Source: Stackebrandtia endophytica (GTDB taxonomy: Bacteria > Actinomycetota > Actinomycetes > Mycobacteriales > Micromonosporaceae). From it: DNA of 64,000 bases. The stretch spans positions 3,720,001 to 3,784,000 of the forward strand of contig NZ_VFOW01000001.1 of NCBI RefSeq assembly GCF_006716355.1, read 5' to 3'. The notes below the pieces were generated by a model that saw only the letters and a program-made list of their open reading frames with translations, was not told the origin of the DNA and searched no databases. How positions within the stretch are numbered: position 1 is the first letter of the stretch; each line of letters begins with the position of its first letter. The translations under genes and the position numbers were made by a program. Shown here piece after piece: positions 17,881 to 28,676 of this stretch.

Positions 17881-18984
17881 TCAGACTCGGTCGAGCCATT
17901 CGGTCTCGCCCAGCTCACGCAGGAGGCGTTTGTATCGGTCGATCTTGGTCTGGTTGTGCTTGCCGATACCGTCGAGCAACGCGAAGTAGTTCAGGGTGTC
18001 CAGGAACGCCCGGTCGGTGACCTCGGCGTTGGGTGCGTCGATCCGCGCGTCGAACTGCGGGTCGGGGACACGCCAGTTGCCGTAGTTCTCGTCGAGGTAC
18101 TGCTCCGGCGGATCGGGTACGAACTGCTGTTGGCCCAGGAACTCCACGGTCGTCAACTCGAACGGCGAGTTCCACCAGCGGGTGGCGGTGCCGTCGTGCC
18201 AGATCCGGCCGTCCTCGCCCTCGTAATGCGGGAACAGGTCGATCATCATTCCGTTGGAGTGGTTGACCCGCAGTCGTTCCGAGTTGAAGTCGAGGCGCTG
18301 AACGTTGAACTCGGCGGCACCCTCGAAGGCGGCCACCAGTTCGGCGGTCGACTTCTCCGCGGTGAAGAACCCCAGGTCGATGTCCTTGTCCCAGCTGATG
18401 AAGCCGGCGTTTCGGACGTAACCCAGCAGCGTGCCGGAGATGAGGAATCCACGAACACCGAGGTCGGCGAATCGGGTGTTGAGTTCCTTGAGCGCCACGG
18501 CGGCGCGGTGTTCGAACGAACCGACGTCCTCGGTCGGTTTCGCCGACCGCACCTGGGTCATTGCGCTGGACTTCACGCGGGACAGGCGGGACCGCAGTCG
18601 CTTGCCGCGCATCGCCTGCAACACGGCCGCCTTGCGTACCAGGGCGCGTGCCTCGTCGTGTTCGCCGGCCGCGGCGGCGGCGCGGGCGATCGTCGTGATC
18701 AGCGGGATGACCCCGTGCGCACCGCGCGGGCTCTCCCACCACAGGTCCCGGATGGCGGCGTAGTCCGCAGGTGACTCCATCATGGCCCGCATTTCGGTCC
18801 ACAGTCGAGCGTATCGCCACAGTCCGCCGCGAATCGCGCCCAGGAGATACTGTTCGGCTCCGGCACGGTCACCGGAGGCACGCAGTCGACGTGCCTGCTC
18901 CAGGTGTTGCACGGCCGCCTTCTCGCGCTCGGCGGGACTGGCCGACAACGCCGTCGCGGTGGCGGGGGTATTGGTCGCGGTCAT
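17881..18984 (-). CDS. LicD-family nucleotidyltransferase-fold protein
   Basis: This 367-residue protein ends in a LicD domain at about residues 180-340. The diagnostic GTLLGYVRNAGFISWDKDI motif carries the Asp pair (DKDID) of the nucleotidyltransferase fold. The rest includes MIDLFPHY and WWNSPFELTTVEF. Residues 20-140 are helical repeats rich in Ala/Arg, perhaps TPR-like. LicD proteins attach phosphocholine or other phospho-groups to wall glycopolymers. The start at 18984 overlaps the previous gene's stop by ATGA; a frame from 19287 runs back through that gene and is rejected. Third gene of an operon with a nucleotidyltransferase and a second LicD. Confidence 0.8.
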   Translation of the reverse strand: MTATNTPATATALSASPAEREKAAVQHLEQARRLRASGDRAGAEQYLLGAIRGGLWRYARLWTEMRAMMESPADYAAIRDLWWESPRGAHGVIPLITTIARAAAAAGEHDEARALVRKAAVLQAMRGKRLRSRLSRVKSSAMTQVRSAKPTEDVGSFEHRAAVALKELNTRFADLGVRGFLISGTLLGYVRNAGFISWDKDIDLGFFTAEKSTAELVAAFEGAAEFNVQRLDFNSERLRVNHSNGMMIDLFPHYEGEDGRIWHDGTATRWWNSPFELTTVEFLGQQQFVPDPPEQYLDENYGNWRVPDPQFDARIDAPNAEVTDRAFLDTLNYFALLDGIGKHNQTKIDRYKRLLRELGETEWLDRV

Positions 18985-20342
18985 TGTTGTACGCCCAATC
19001 GTTTCGCCAGGTCGGCTTCTCCGGCTCGCTGAAGTTCGACGGCGGCGGCCTTGCGGTCTCCCTTCGACAGCGCCTTGTAGCCGCGTCGAATGAAGTGGAA
19101 GCGCAGGTAGTCGTCCCAGGTGGTTTCCACGTTCGGAGCGTCGCCGTCGAAGAAGGCGTCGAAACCGGGGTAGGGCTTGCGCCAGTCGCCGTAGTTCTCG
19201 GTCAGGTAGGTGTCCGGGTCGGCCGGAAGCGGCAGATCCATGCCCCGAATCGTTTGGCGCCGCACCTCGAACGGGCTGTTGCCCCACCGCACGAACACCG
19301 CGTCGTGGTACACCTTCTCGCCGTCTCGGTAGAAGCGGAAGATGTCGATGGGGGAGCCACCGCGGTGGCGCAGGCCCAGTTTCTTGGTGCGCGGATGTAC
19401 CACGTCGAAGTCGAACATGGGGTGTTTGGCGAACAGTTCGACCATCGCCTCGCGGTCGAAGTGCTCCTCGAAGACCCCGACGTCGATGTCGTTGTCGGCG
19501 GCCAGCACACGGCCCTCCCGGACCAGGCCCAGCGCGGTACCCGCGGCGATGAAGTAGGGGATTCCTGCCCCGTCGAGGGCCTTGTGGAGGTCTTCGAACG
19601 CGGTCCAGGCGCTCTTGCCCTCAAGTTTGCTGTCGACGATCGGCCCACCCATCGAACCGCCCTTGATCACCAGGTCGATCGCCTTGGCGAACAGGCCGAC
19701 GGCGGCGTCGACGTCACCGGCGCGGCCGGCGGCGGTGGCCAGCTGGCGTACCGCGCGGAACAGATCCTCGGGTCGGGTCGAGAGGCGATCCCACGCCTCC
19801 TGCAAGCGCCGATACTGTTCGGGGGAGTCGCACATCTTGGCGACGGCCCACAACACCTCACCGTTGAGCGGGAATCGTTGCAGCGCCGTCACTGCGGCCT
19901 CATCGGCCTCTCTGGTCGACAGGACTCGATAACCGTAGGTCACCACCCGTGCCACCGATCCGGCGTGGGACGGCTGCAGCATCCGGCCGCGTCGGGCCGT
20001 GGCCAGCGCACCCTCGTAATCGCCGTGGTAGGCGAGGAAGTCGGAGCGCAGGGCGGGCAGGTCGGGTGATTCGGGGAACCGTGCCTCCAACGTGTTGAGC
20101 GTTTCGCTCAGCAGGTCGTCGGCTCCGGCACGGAACACGGCGCGCGCGGCGATCAAGGCCGTGGACAGGTGTCGGGTCGGGATGCCCCCGGATTTGCGGA
20201 TGAACTCGGTGATCTCTTCGCCGGAGGCGTTATCGCCCAGGTATTTCAGTGCCGCATAGGTACGCATGGCGCCCTGCGGCAACGCCCGGTAGAGGGGTGT
20301 TCGACTGAGCACCCTGACAACGGACTGTTTGGCAGACGGCAT
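18981..20342 (-). CDS. TPR-LicD protein
   Basis: The 453-residue protein has helical repeats over residues of about 40-220 (LPALRSDFLAYHGDYEGALA and similar TPR-like units), then a LicD-like domain at about 240-400. The active-site region is GTALGLVREGRVLAADNDID, followed by PIDIFRFYRDG and WGNSPFEVRRQTI. It is related to the next gene but only distantly. The same design twice in one operon suggests two steps or two acceptors in decorating a wall polymer, which is inference. AGGAAGGCGAAA precedes the ATG. The nucleotidyltransferase gene ends 10 bp upstream. Confidence 0.8.
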   Translation of the reverse strand: MPSAKQSVVRVLSRTPLYRALPQGAMRTYAALKYLGDNASGEEITEFIRKSGGIPTRHLSTALIAARAVFRAGADDLLSETLNTLEARFPESPDLPALRSDFLAYHGDYEGALATARRGRMLQPSHAGSVARVVTYGYRVLSTREADEAAVTALQRFPLNGEVLWAVAKMCDSPEQYRRLQEAWDRLSTRPEDLFRAVRQLATAAGRAGDVDAAVGLFAKAIDLVIKGGSMGGPIVDSKLEGKSAWTAFEDLHKALDGAGIPYFIAAGTALGLVREGRVLAADNDIDVGVFEEHFDREAMVELFAKHPMFDFDVVHPRTKKLGLRHRGGSPIDIFRFYRDGEKVYHDAVFVRWGNSPFEVRRQTIRGMDLPLPADPDTYLTENYGDWRKPYPGFDAFFDGDAPNVETTWDDYLRFHFIRRGYKALSKGDRKAAAVELQRAGEADLAKRLGVQQ

Positions 20343-20352
20343 TTTCGCCTTC

Positions 20353-21045
20353 CTAGAAGGTGTCGTTGGCTCGGGCGAGGTCTTCGGCGAAATCGACCTC
20401 GATCACCGGGTGTGCGGAGATGTCCAGTGCCTCGACGCGGAGTCGGTCCTTCTCGATGGCCAGTTCGAGGCCGCGTTCGAAGTAGTCCTGGTCGTCGCAT
20501 TCCTCGAGCCGCTTGGCCAGTAGTGCCCGGTCCTGCGACGAGATGAAGTTGATCCCGACGGCCTCACCCAGCGCGCCCTCGGTGATCGTTTTCGACAGTT
20601 GCGCGATGTATCCGTCGGAGTCCAGCGTGTACTTGACCTCCTCCTCGGCGACGGAGTCGGTGTTGACACACACGAACGACCGGTCCATCGCGATGTGGGG
20701 AAGCAGATCGTCCAGCACTTCCTCGGCGTAGACGACGTCCCCATTGAACCACAGAACCCCGCCGGGACCGGCGATGTTGAGTGCCTTCAACAGGCTCTTG
20801 GAGGTGTTGGTGTCGCCGTAGGCCTGGTTGTACATGAAGCCGACGTCGGGGACGGCCTCCATGATCATTTCCTTCTTGAACCCCACCACGAGGTGGATGG
20901 AGTGGCGGCTGAAGCGCGAGGTGAGCATGCGCAGGCAACGGTGCAGAATCGTCTCTCCGTCTGACAGCGGCGTCAACGGTTTCGGATGGGGGCGCCCCAA
21001 TCTCGAACCAACCCCGGCGGCGAGAATGACGATGTTGTTTGCCAC
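20353..21045 (-). CDS. LicC-like sugar/choline-phosphate nucleotidyltransferase
   Basis: The 230-residue cytoplasmic enzyme begins IVILAAGVGSRLGRPHPKPL, the nucleotide-binding loop (GxGxRLG...PK) of the NTP_transf_3 family. Later motifs include LWFNGDVVYAEE, with the metal-binding Asp of the GD motif, and IEVDFAEDLARA near the end. Such enzymes make CDP-choline (LicC) or related activated groups. As first gene of an operon with two LicD proteins, it probably supplies the nucleotide-activated donor that they transfer. Substrate is not fixed by the sequence. GAGGAG lies 6-11 bp before the ATG. Confidence 0.8.
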   Translation of the reverse strand: MANNIVILAAGVGSRLGRPHPKPLTPLSDGETILHRCLRMLTSRFSRHSIHLVVGFKKEMIMEAVPDVGFMYNQAYGDTNTSKSLLKALNIAGPGGVLWFNGDVVYAEEVLDDLLPHIAMDRSFVCVNTDSVAEEEVKYTLDSDGYIAQLSKTITEGALGEAVGINFISSQDRALLAKRLEECDDQDYFERGLELAIEKDRLRVEALDISAHPVIEVDFAEDLARANDTF

Positions 21046-21492
21046 GGATCTCCTCAGGGAATGTCTGGTTTGTCAAATGTCGGTGGTGGGTTGCGCTCGG
21101 AACGTCGAATGCGGCGTCTGGACTGTGTTGTCGTCGCCAGTACAAAACCGGTACCGACTCCTCCTCCGCCTTGCCAGTCGTGACGGCGACTTGTCGCCGT
21201 CAGCATGAACACCGCACCTCGACGTCCCGCATCCAACACCAATCCACCGGTCACCCACGTCATCGAGAACCGGTCCGGATCGACCAGACAGGTCCTCAGC
21301 GAGTCTTCGGTTCGCCGTTCGGATCACGGCAGCCACTAGCCAGGACGAACCGGTCAAAAGGGGTTGCGCTGCTCGGATGTCGAGAGAATATATCACCGCC
21401 ATCACCGCTGTGACCTGAATGTTCGCTGGGATTTAACCTGGTTTAACCTGTGAGGCGTATCGAGGCTGGTTAATAGCTGAATCGCATGCGGC
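21046..21492. other. Long upstream region of the LicD operon
   Basis: No gene is seen in these 447 bases, which have stop codons in all frames and lower GC than the surroundings. Two direct repeats, TTTAACCTG at 21432-21440 and 21442-21450, could bind a regulator. AATATA at 21387-21392 reads as TATATT on the minus strand and might be a -10 box for the leftward operon, giving a leader of over 300 bases. Confidence 0.4.
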
Positions 21493-22428
21493 TCAGCGGT
21501 CACGGTCGGCGCCCGCCGTCGCGATGGCCGCGTCCAGCCTCAGGACCCCGTCGCGTTTGCGGCTTTTGTGCAGTGCATCGACACTGAACATCACCAACGC
21601 CAGCCACACGATGCCAAACCCGACCCACCGCAGGGTTGACATGGGTTCGTTGAATAGGGCGACACCGATGACGAACTGGAGTGACGGGGCGATGTACTGG
21701 CCCATTCCCAGTGCGCTCATGGGGAGTCGGGTCGCGGCTCCGGCGAAGAACAGCAGCGGCACCGCGGTCACCACGCCACCGCCGACCAGCAGCAGGGTAT
21801 GCGCCCAGGAGATCGTCGCGAAGGTCCCGGATCCGGTCGTGTGCAGGTAGATCAGGAACGCCAATGCCGGAAGGGTGACCGCCGCGGTCTCGGTGAACAG
21901 GCCCTCGGCGGCGGGGACATTGGTCTTCTTCTTGATGAGTCCGTAGAAACCGAATGAGAATCCGAGGATCAACGCGATCCACGGCAGCTGTCCATAATCG
22001 ATGGTCAATACCGCCAGCGCCACCGCTCCGGTGGCCACCGCCGCCCATTGCAGTCGCCGCAACCGTTCACCGAGGATCAACACACCCATGAGGACGGTCA
22101 CCAGTGGATTGAGGAAGTAGCCCAGCGCCGTCTCGACCACCCGGTCGGTGTTGACGCCGTAGATATAGGTGCCCCAGTTGAACGTGATGAACAGCCCGGC
22201 GGCGGCGAGCGCGATCACGGTGCGCCGGTTGCGAAACAGAGCTCGGATACCGGCGATGCGACGCAACGACAACAGGACGATCGCCGCCAGTGCCATGGAC
22301 CAGACCATGCGGTGGGCGAGGATCTCGAAGGCGGAGCTGGGCTGCAACAGTTTCCAGTACAGCGGAAACAGGCCCCACAACCCGTAGGCGGCTCCCGCGT
22401 ACAGATAGCCGCGTTTCAGCTCGGACAC
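21493..22428 (-). CDS. rarD: RarD/EamA-family transporter
   Basis: The 311-residue protein has ten hydrophobic helices in two EamA halves. The start, GYLYAGAAYGLWGLFPLYWK, and the motif FNWGTYIYGVNTDRVVETAL are characteristic of RarD, as is GYFLNPLVTVLMGVL. RarD proteins belong to the drug/metabolite transporter superfamily; the E. coli member is linked to chloramphenicol sensitivity but the natural substrate is unsettled. It follows galK after 97 bp in the same direction, and could be co-transcribed with the gal genes, although no function links them. Confidence 0.9.
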   Translation of the reverse strand: MSELKRGYLYAGAAYGLWGLFPLYWKLLQPSSAFEILAHRMVWSMALAAIVLLSLRRIAGIRALFRNRRTVIALAAAGLFITFNWGTYIYGVNTDRVVETALGYFLNPLVTVLMGVLILGERLRRLQWAAVATGAVALAVLTIDYGQLPWIALILGFSFGFYGLIKKKTNVPAAEGLFTETAAVTLPALAFLIYLHTTGSGTFATISWAHTLLLVGGGVVTAVPLLFFAGAATRLPMSALGMGQYIAPSLQFVIGVALFNEPMSTLRWVGFGIVWLALVMFSVDALHKSRKRDGVLRLDAAIATAGADRDR

Positions 22429-22525
22429 GGGGGCAAAGGTATACCCGTATCGACACCGCCGCCGGTCCGTCGCATGTGGCGTCGGTCACCGGCCGACGCG
22501 GGGCGGTCCGGCACCCGGCCCGGGG

Positions 22526-23684
22526 TCATCCCACGCGGTGCGCGCCTCGGGAGGGGACGGCGGAGTAAAAACGGGGTTCGTTGTATCCGCGTTGGTGTGC
22601 CTGGAAACGGATCTCGTCGCACATGGCCTCGCGATTCTCCCGGTTGACCAGGCAGATCACGCTGCCGCCGAAGCCGCCACCGGTCATCCGGGCACCCCAC
22701 GCGCCACCGCGCAGCGCCGCGTTCACGGTGTGGTCCAGTTGCGGGATCGTCACCTCGAAGTCGGCCATGAGACTGAGGTGCGATTCGAGCATCAGTTCAC
22801 CCAGGAACCGCAGATCCCGCTCCCCGTCGCGCAGCCGGTTCGCCGCGGTCAGGGTGCGCTGGTTCTCGGTCACCACGTGACGCACCCGCCGCTTCATCAA
22901 CAGGTCGGGCAGGCTCAACAGTTGACCGCGAACCACGTCACGCAGACTGTCGACCCCGAGGTGCTCGGCGGCCAGTTCGCAGTCCTCACGCCGATCGGCG
23001 TACTCGCCGTCGCTGTGCCGATGGGGGGAGCGGGTGTCGACGACGATCATCTCCAGCCCGGTCTCCTCCAGTGGGAACGGCAACGCCTCCACGACCTGGG
23101 ACCGGCAGTCCATGAACAACGCGGTGCCCGGCTGCGACCGGATCGAGGCGGTCTGGTCGAGGATGCCGGTGGGGGCGCCGACGTATTCGTTCTCGGCGAA
23201 CTGCGTGATCAGCACCTTGCGTTCGTCGTCGAGCTTGATGTCGTAGAGATCGCACAGCGCCGACAGCACCGACACCGACAGTGCCGCCGACGACGACAGG
23301 CCGGCGCCCAGCGGAACATTGGAGGCCAGGGCGATGCGGGCGCCGCCGATGGAGACGCCGGTCATGTGCTTGAGCGCCCAGACGACGCCGGCGACGTAGG
23401 CCGCCCAGCCCGAGACGGCTTGACTGCGCGGCAACTGCTCCCGCACCCGGCCGGGACCGAACGTCACGGTCTCCCCGGTCGCCTGGGACCACACCTGCCA
23501 GGTGGGGCTCTTCGAGCGGGAGGCCGCCGCGACGGTGTAGAACGGGATCGCATAGGGCAGAACGAATCCGGCGTTGTAGTCGGTGTGTTCGCCCAGCACG
23601 TTGATGCGACCGGGGGCCGCCCAGTAGCCGTCGGGGATCCCGCCGAAGGCTCTCGCGAATCCGGCGCGAGCCTGTTTGATCAAC

Positions 23685-23692
<8 letters not shown>
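22526..23692 (-). CDS. galK: Galactokinase
   Basis: Galactokinase phosphorylates galactose to galactose-1-phosphate with ATP, the first step of the Leloir pathway. The 388-residue protein has all three GHMP-kinase motifs: the galactokinase signature GRINVLGEHTDYNAGFVLP at about residue 28, the phosphate loop LGAGLSSSAALSVS at about 128, and GARMTGGGFGGSVICLV at about 345. The length is normal. It is the last gal gene of the operon and its start overlaps the end of galE by 8 bases, so expression is coupled. Confidence 0.95.
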
Positions 23693-24650
<958 letters not shown>

Positions 24651-24678
24651 GATCTCCCTTGATGGATGGAAAGTCGGC

Positions 24679-25725
24679 TCACGATGTCGGGACGGCTTCC
24701 CTGATGAGTCGGGCCGCCAGTTCGGGTTGAACGTCGTTGATGAACGCGCCCATCGCCGATTCGGAACCGGCCAGGTATTTGAGTTTGCCGGGTGCCCGGC
24801 GCACGCTGTACAGCTCCAGATGCAGCCACGCCAGGTCGCGACCCCGATCCACCGGCGCCTGATGCCAACCAGACACATAGGGCAGTGGAGAGTCGAACAG
24901 AGCGTCCAACCGGCGCAACACATCCAGGTACAGCGGCGCGAAGGCCGCCTGGAACTCCTCGGGCAGCGCCGCCAGGTCGGGGAACTGCCGATGTGGATAA
25001 ATGTGCACTTCGAACGGCCACCGCGCCGCCACCGGCACGAACGCGGTCCACAGATCGTTGGACGCTACGACCCGCTCGTCGGCGCGTTCGGCGGCCAGGA
25101 TCCCGGCGAACAGGTCGGGGCGGGCGGCCGCGCGGTTGAGCATCTGTTCGGTGGTCGGCGTGATGTACGGGTAGCCGTAGATCTGCCCGTGCGGATGATG
25201 CAGCGTCACCCCGATCTCCTCGCCTCGGTTCTCGAAGCAGAACACCTGCGCCACATCGGGAAGCCTCGACAGCTCACGGGTGCGATCGGCCAGCGCCGCC
25301 ATGACCAGCTCGACCCGCTCGGGCGACAACTGGGAGAACGAGGTGTCATGCGCGTCGGTGAAGCACACCACCTCACACCGGCCCTGCGCAGGATGATCGT
25401 GATCGGCGGTGACCGGGCCCCCGAACGACGGGAATCGGTTCTCGAAGACGGCCACCTCGTATGCGGGCGAGGGGATCTCGGTCAGTGACTCGCCCTGGCT
25501 GGGACACAGCGGGCACTCGTCGGTCGGCGGCAGGAACGGTCGCGACTGGCGGGCGGCGGCCACCGTGACCCACTCACCCCGGGCGACGTCGTAACGCAGT
25601 TCCCCGGCCGGTGGCCGGGCCGGCAGGGCACGCCGGTCCTTCTGATCGTGATCGGTGGCCACGGAATCGAAGTAGAGGAGTTCGCGGCCGTCGGCCAGTT
25701 CGACGCGGGTCCGGTGCGGTCTCAT
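24679..25725 (-). CDS. galT: Galactose-1-phosphate uridylyltransferase
   Basis: GalT exchanges UMP between UDP-glucose and galactose-1-phosphate. The 348-residue protein has the class I active site HHPHGQIYGYP with the HPH nucleophile His, FENRFPSFGG, a CPLC pair likely to bind structural zinc, and the VHIYPHRQFPDLAAL region with further metal-binding His residues. The ATG at 25725 overlaps the stop of the upstream regulator by ATGA. A longer frame to 25875 lies inside that regulator and is not used. Confidence 0.95.
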   Translation of the reverse strand: MRPHRTRVELADGRELLYFDSVATDHDQKDRRALPARPPAGELRYDVARGEWVTVAAARQSRPFLPPTDECPLCPSQGESLTEIPSPAYEVAVFENRFPSFGGPVTADHDHPAQGRCEVVCFTDAHDTSFSQLSPERVELVMAALADRTRELSRLPDVAQVFCFENRGEEIGVTLHHPHGQIYGYPYITPTTEQMLNRAAARPDLFAGILAAERADERVVASNDLWTAFVPVAARWPFEVHIYPHRQFPDLAALPEEFQAAFAPLYLDVLRRLDALFDSPLPYVSGWHQAPVDRGRDLAWLHLELYSVRRAPGKLKYLAGSESAMGAFINDVQPELAARLIREAVPTS

Positions 25726-26522
25726 CGGGTCACCTCGTTCGGGTGGTCGGCGATCACCAGGCGGCCGACCCGGTCGGTGAACACGTCGCGGGCCGACTGC
25801 GGCAGACCGGAGTCGCACACCAGGACGTCGGCCTCCTCGCATCGTGCGATGGTGCGGATACCGACGATCTCCCATTTGGTGGAGTCGGCAAGTACCACCA
25901 GCCGACGTGACGCCCGGATGAGAGCCCGATCGGTTTCGGATTCGTCGATGTTCGGTGTGGTGAACCCACTCGCCGAGATGCCGTGCACCCCCAGGAACAG
26001 GGTGTCCACGTTGATGGTGTCCAACGCCGCCACCGCGAACGGCCCCACCAGGGCGTCGGAGGGGGTGCGGATGCCGCCGGTGAGGATGACCGTCTGATCG
26101 GTGCGACCGCTGCGGTAGAACACGTCGGCCACCGGCACCGAGTTGGTCACCACGGTCAACTCCGCGACCCCGATCAGGTGCTGGGCCAGGGTCCAGGTCG
26201 TCGTGCCCCCCGACAGTGCGATCGCCTCACCGGGTTTGACGAGGTCGGCGGCGGTCCGCGCGATGGCCTCCTTGGCCTCCTTCTCCCGGACCGACTTCGC
26301 TGCGAAGCCCGGTTCGTCGGTGGACCCGATGTCGACCGCGGTGGCTCCACCATGGACTTTGGATACCAGCCCGCGGTCGGCGAGGCTCTCCAGGTCGCGT
26401 CGGATGGTCATGTCGGAGACTTTGAACTCCTCGACCAGTTCGGCGACCCGGACCGCGCCGTTGCGGCGGACCCGCTCGACGATCATCGATTGTCGTTGGG
26501 GGGCGAGCAATGCCGACTCCAA
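25722..26522 (-). CDS. DeoR/GlpR-family repressor of the gal operon
   Basis: The 266-residue regulator has an N-terminal winged helix-turn-helix at about residues 8-60 ([21 protein letters not shown]) followed by the DeoR sugar-phosphate sensor domain. The sensor has the phosphate-binding [10 protein letters not shown] and the conserved [17 protein letters not shown] segment. As first gene of the operon with galT-galE-galK it probably represses it until a galactose-pathway phosphate appears. It is divergent from trpS with 222 bp between. The start has several nearby alternatives; the first in-frame ATG at 26522 is used. Confidence 0.85.
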   Translation of the reverse strand: MESALLAPQRQSMIVERVRRNGAVRVAELVEEFKVSDMTIRRDLESLADRGLVSKVHGGATAVDIGSTDEPGFAAKSVREKEAKEAIARTAADLVKPGEAIALSGGTTTWTLAQHLIGVAELTVVTNSVPVADVFYRSGRTDQTVILTGGIRTPSDALVGPFAVAALDTINVDTLFLGVHGISASGFTTPNIDESETDRALIRASRRLVVLADSTKWEIVGIRTIARCEEADVLVCDSGLPQSARDVFTDRVGRLVIADHPNEVTR

Positions 26523-26744
26523 TGGGGCTCGGAGGAATTGTCGTCGAGGAGGTGCCGGATCGATCGGACGCCTTCACGAAAACAGACGGGCAACACCCGA
26601 CACTCGATCATAAACACACAAGAACGAACATTGCTGCGTGGGTTCGAGCCGGTTCGCCCGACGTCCGACCCGTCGCCTCCCGAGGCACCCACCACGGCTG
26701 GCGCGTCCTCGGCCCACCGTGACCGCGCCTGGCAGAATGAGCCC

Positions 26745-27764
26745 ATGACCACCACGCAGCCCGCCCAACGGCGCCCCCGGGTGCTATCGGGGATCCAACC
26801 CACCGCCGATTCCTTCCACCTCGGAAACTACCTGGGCGCGCTGCGAAGCTGGGTCGACATGCAGGACACCCACGACGCGTACTACTGCGTCGTCGACCTG
26901 CACGCCATCACGATCTCCCACGAGCCGAAGGTGCTGCGTCGCCGCAGCCGGGTCGCCGCCGCACAGCTGCTGGCGCTGGGCCTGGACCCGCAGCGCTGCA
27001 CCCTGTTCGTGCAGTCCCAGGTGCCCGAACATCCGATGCTGTCGTGGATCCTCGAATGCCACACCGGTTTCGGCGAGGCTGGCCGGATGACCCAGTTCAA
27101 GGACAAGTCCTCCAAGAACGAACGCGTCACCGTGGGACTGTTCACCTACCCGGTGCTGCAGGCCGCCGACATCCTCCTCTACCGGGCCGACGCGGTGCCG
27201 GTCGGCGAGGACCAGCGACAGCACCTCGAACTGGTCCGTGACCTCGCGCAACGGTTCAACACCACCTACGGCAAGATGTTCGTGGTGCCCGAAGCCCACA
27301 TCGTGAAGGAGACCGGGACCATCCAGGACCTGGCCGAACCCTCCCGCAAGATGTCGAAGTCGGCGTCGGGACCGGCCGGAATCATCGACCTGCTGGAAGA
27401 ACCCAACCGGATCCGCAAGAAGATCAAGTCCGCCGTCACCGACACCGGACGCGAGATCACATACGACCCGGAGAACAAACCCGGCATCTCCAATCTGCTC
27501 ACCATCTACTCCACTCTGGCGAAGGTGTCCATCGCCGACCTGGAACGCGACTACGACGGCAAGGGCTACGGCGACCTGAAGAAGGACCTCGCCGAAGTCG
27601 TCGCCGACTTCTGCGCACCCATCGCCGAACGCACCCGGTCGTACCTCGACGACGTCGCCGAACTGGACAAGATCCTGCTCGCCGGCGCCGAGAAGGCACA
27701 GGCCGTGGCGGGGGCCACCCTCGCCCGCGTCTACGACAAGATCGGGTTCCGCACCCCGGTGTAG
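26745..27764 (+). CDS. trpS: Tryptophanyl-tRNA synthetase
   Basis: This class I synthetase charges tRNA-Trp. The 339-residue protein has the HIGH-like motif [10 protein letters not shown] at about residue 24, [15 protein letters not shown], and the KMSKS loop ([12 protein letters not shown]) at about 203, with normal length for bacterial TrpRS. I chose the ATG at 26745 ([10 protein letters not shown]) because the longer frame from 25983 overlaps the divergent DeoR gene completely. The conserved actinobacterial order trpS, 2H phosphoesterase, YihY follows. Confidence 0.95.
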   Translation: MTTTQPAQRRPRVLSGIQPTADSFHLGNYLGALRSWVDMQDTHDAYYCVVDLHAITISHEPKVLRRRSRVAAAQLLALGLDPQRCTLFVQSQVPEHPMLSWILECHTGFGEAGRMTQFKDKSSKNERVTVGLFTYPVLQAADILLYRADAVPVGEDQRQHLELVRDLAQRFNTTYGKMFVVPEAHIVKETGTIQDLAEPSRKMSKSASGPAGIIDLLEEPNRIRKKIKSAVTDTGREITYDPENKPGISNLLTIYSTLAKVSIADLERDYDGKGYGDLKKDLAEVVADFCAPIAERTRSYLDDVAELDKILLAGAEKAQAVAGATLARVYDKIGFRTPV

Positions 27765-27983
27765 CCCACCCCATTGGCGCATGTGCACCCATCGGTGTCG
27801 GCGGACAGTTTGTCCGGTTCGTCGACCCGTTCGGTGGACCTGTGACCAACCAGGTCATCCTCCACCGTCCGGCTGTCGGCTGGCTGACGGTGGAAACCCG
27901 ATTTCAGGCGTTACAGTCGACGTTGTCGTCGGCGCCGGCGCGGTGTCGATCGATGTGGTTTGGCAGTCTGCGAGGTAAAACAG

Positions 27984-28505
27984 GTGACAGCTGTGACAAC
28001 TGTCGGAGTAGCGATCCCGATCCCTCAACCGTGGGGGCGGCAGCTGGACGAAGCACGGGCCCGCACCGGAGACCCGCAGGCCCCGCACGTGCCCAGCCAC
28101 GTCACCCTGCTGGGGCCCACCGAGATCCCCACCCGGCAGATGCCGGCGGTGGAGGCGCACCTGGGCCGCTGTGCCGCGGGGCACCACAACTTCGACCTTC
28201 ACCTGCGCGGCTCCGGCACCTTCCGTCCGGTCACCGAAGTGGTGTTCGTGACGGTCGCCAAGGGCATCAGCGAATGCGAGAAGCTCGAAGCGGTGGTGCG
28301 AACCGGGCCACTCGACAAGGAACTGACCTACCCGTACCACCCGCACGTGACGGTCGCCCAATCCGTGCCGACCGCCGCCCTCGACGCGGTATACGAGGAA
28401 CTGGCCGACTTCGACGCGAGCTTCGAAGTGCGCGGCTTCACGCTCTACACCCACGACGTCGACGCCCAATGGCGAGCCAGGCGAGAGTTCGACTTCGGCG
28501 TCTAG
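27984..28505 (+). CDS. 2'-5' RNA ligase family (2H phosphoesterase)
   Basis: The 173-residue protein has two HxT-type motifs that define the 2H phosphoesterase fold: SHVTLLGP at about residue 36 and YHPHVTVAQ at about residue 118. Such enzymes act on 2'-5' or cyclic phosphodiesters in RNA or nucleotides; the substrate in actinobacteria is unknown. The GTG at 27984 is preceded by GAGG; a TTG at 27960 would add eight residues. It sits between trpS and a YihY gene, a common neighbour set in actinomycetes. Confidence 0.85.
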   Translation: MTAVTTVGVAIPIPQPWGRQLDEARARTGDPQAPHVPSHVTLLGPTEIPTRQMPAVEAHLGRCAAGHHNFDLHLRGSGTFRPVTEVVFVTVAKGISECEKLEAVVRTGPLDKELTYPYHPHVTVAQSVPTAALDAVYEELADFDASFEVRGFTLYTHDVDAQWRARREFDFGV

Positions 28506-28676
28506 CCCCGGGTGTCCGTTCCCTCGATGGGCTGACCCGGCCGCGGTGCCGCCAAGATCACCGGAGCCCGGTCCGCCCCCTCCACCAGCACGATCACCCG
28601 GGAGTACCGTCCCCCATCGGCTGTCCGGCTACCGAGTTCGCCTCGCTGACGTGGACGACTCAGCCACAATGGCTTC

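Noticed and set aside
26634-26650. GGTTCGAGCC resembling a tRNA T-loop
   Set aside because: No acceptor stem, D-arm or anticodon arm can be drawn around it.
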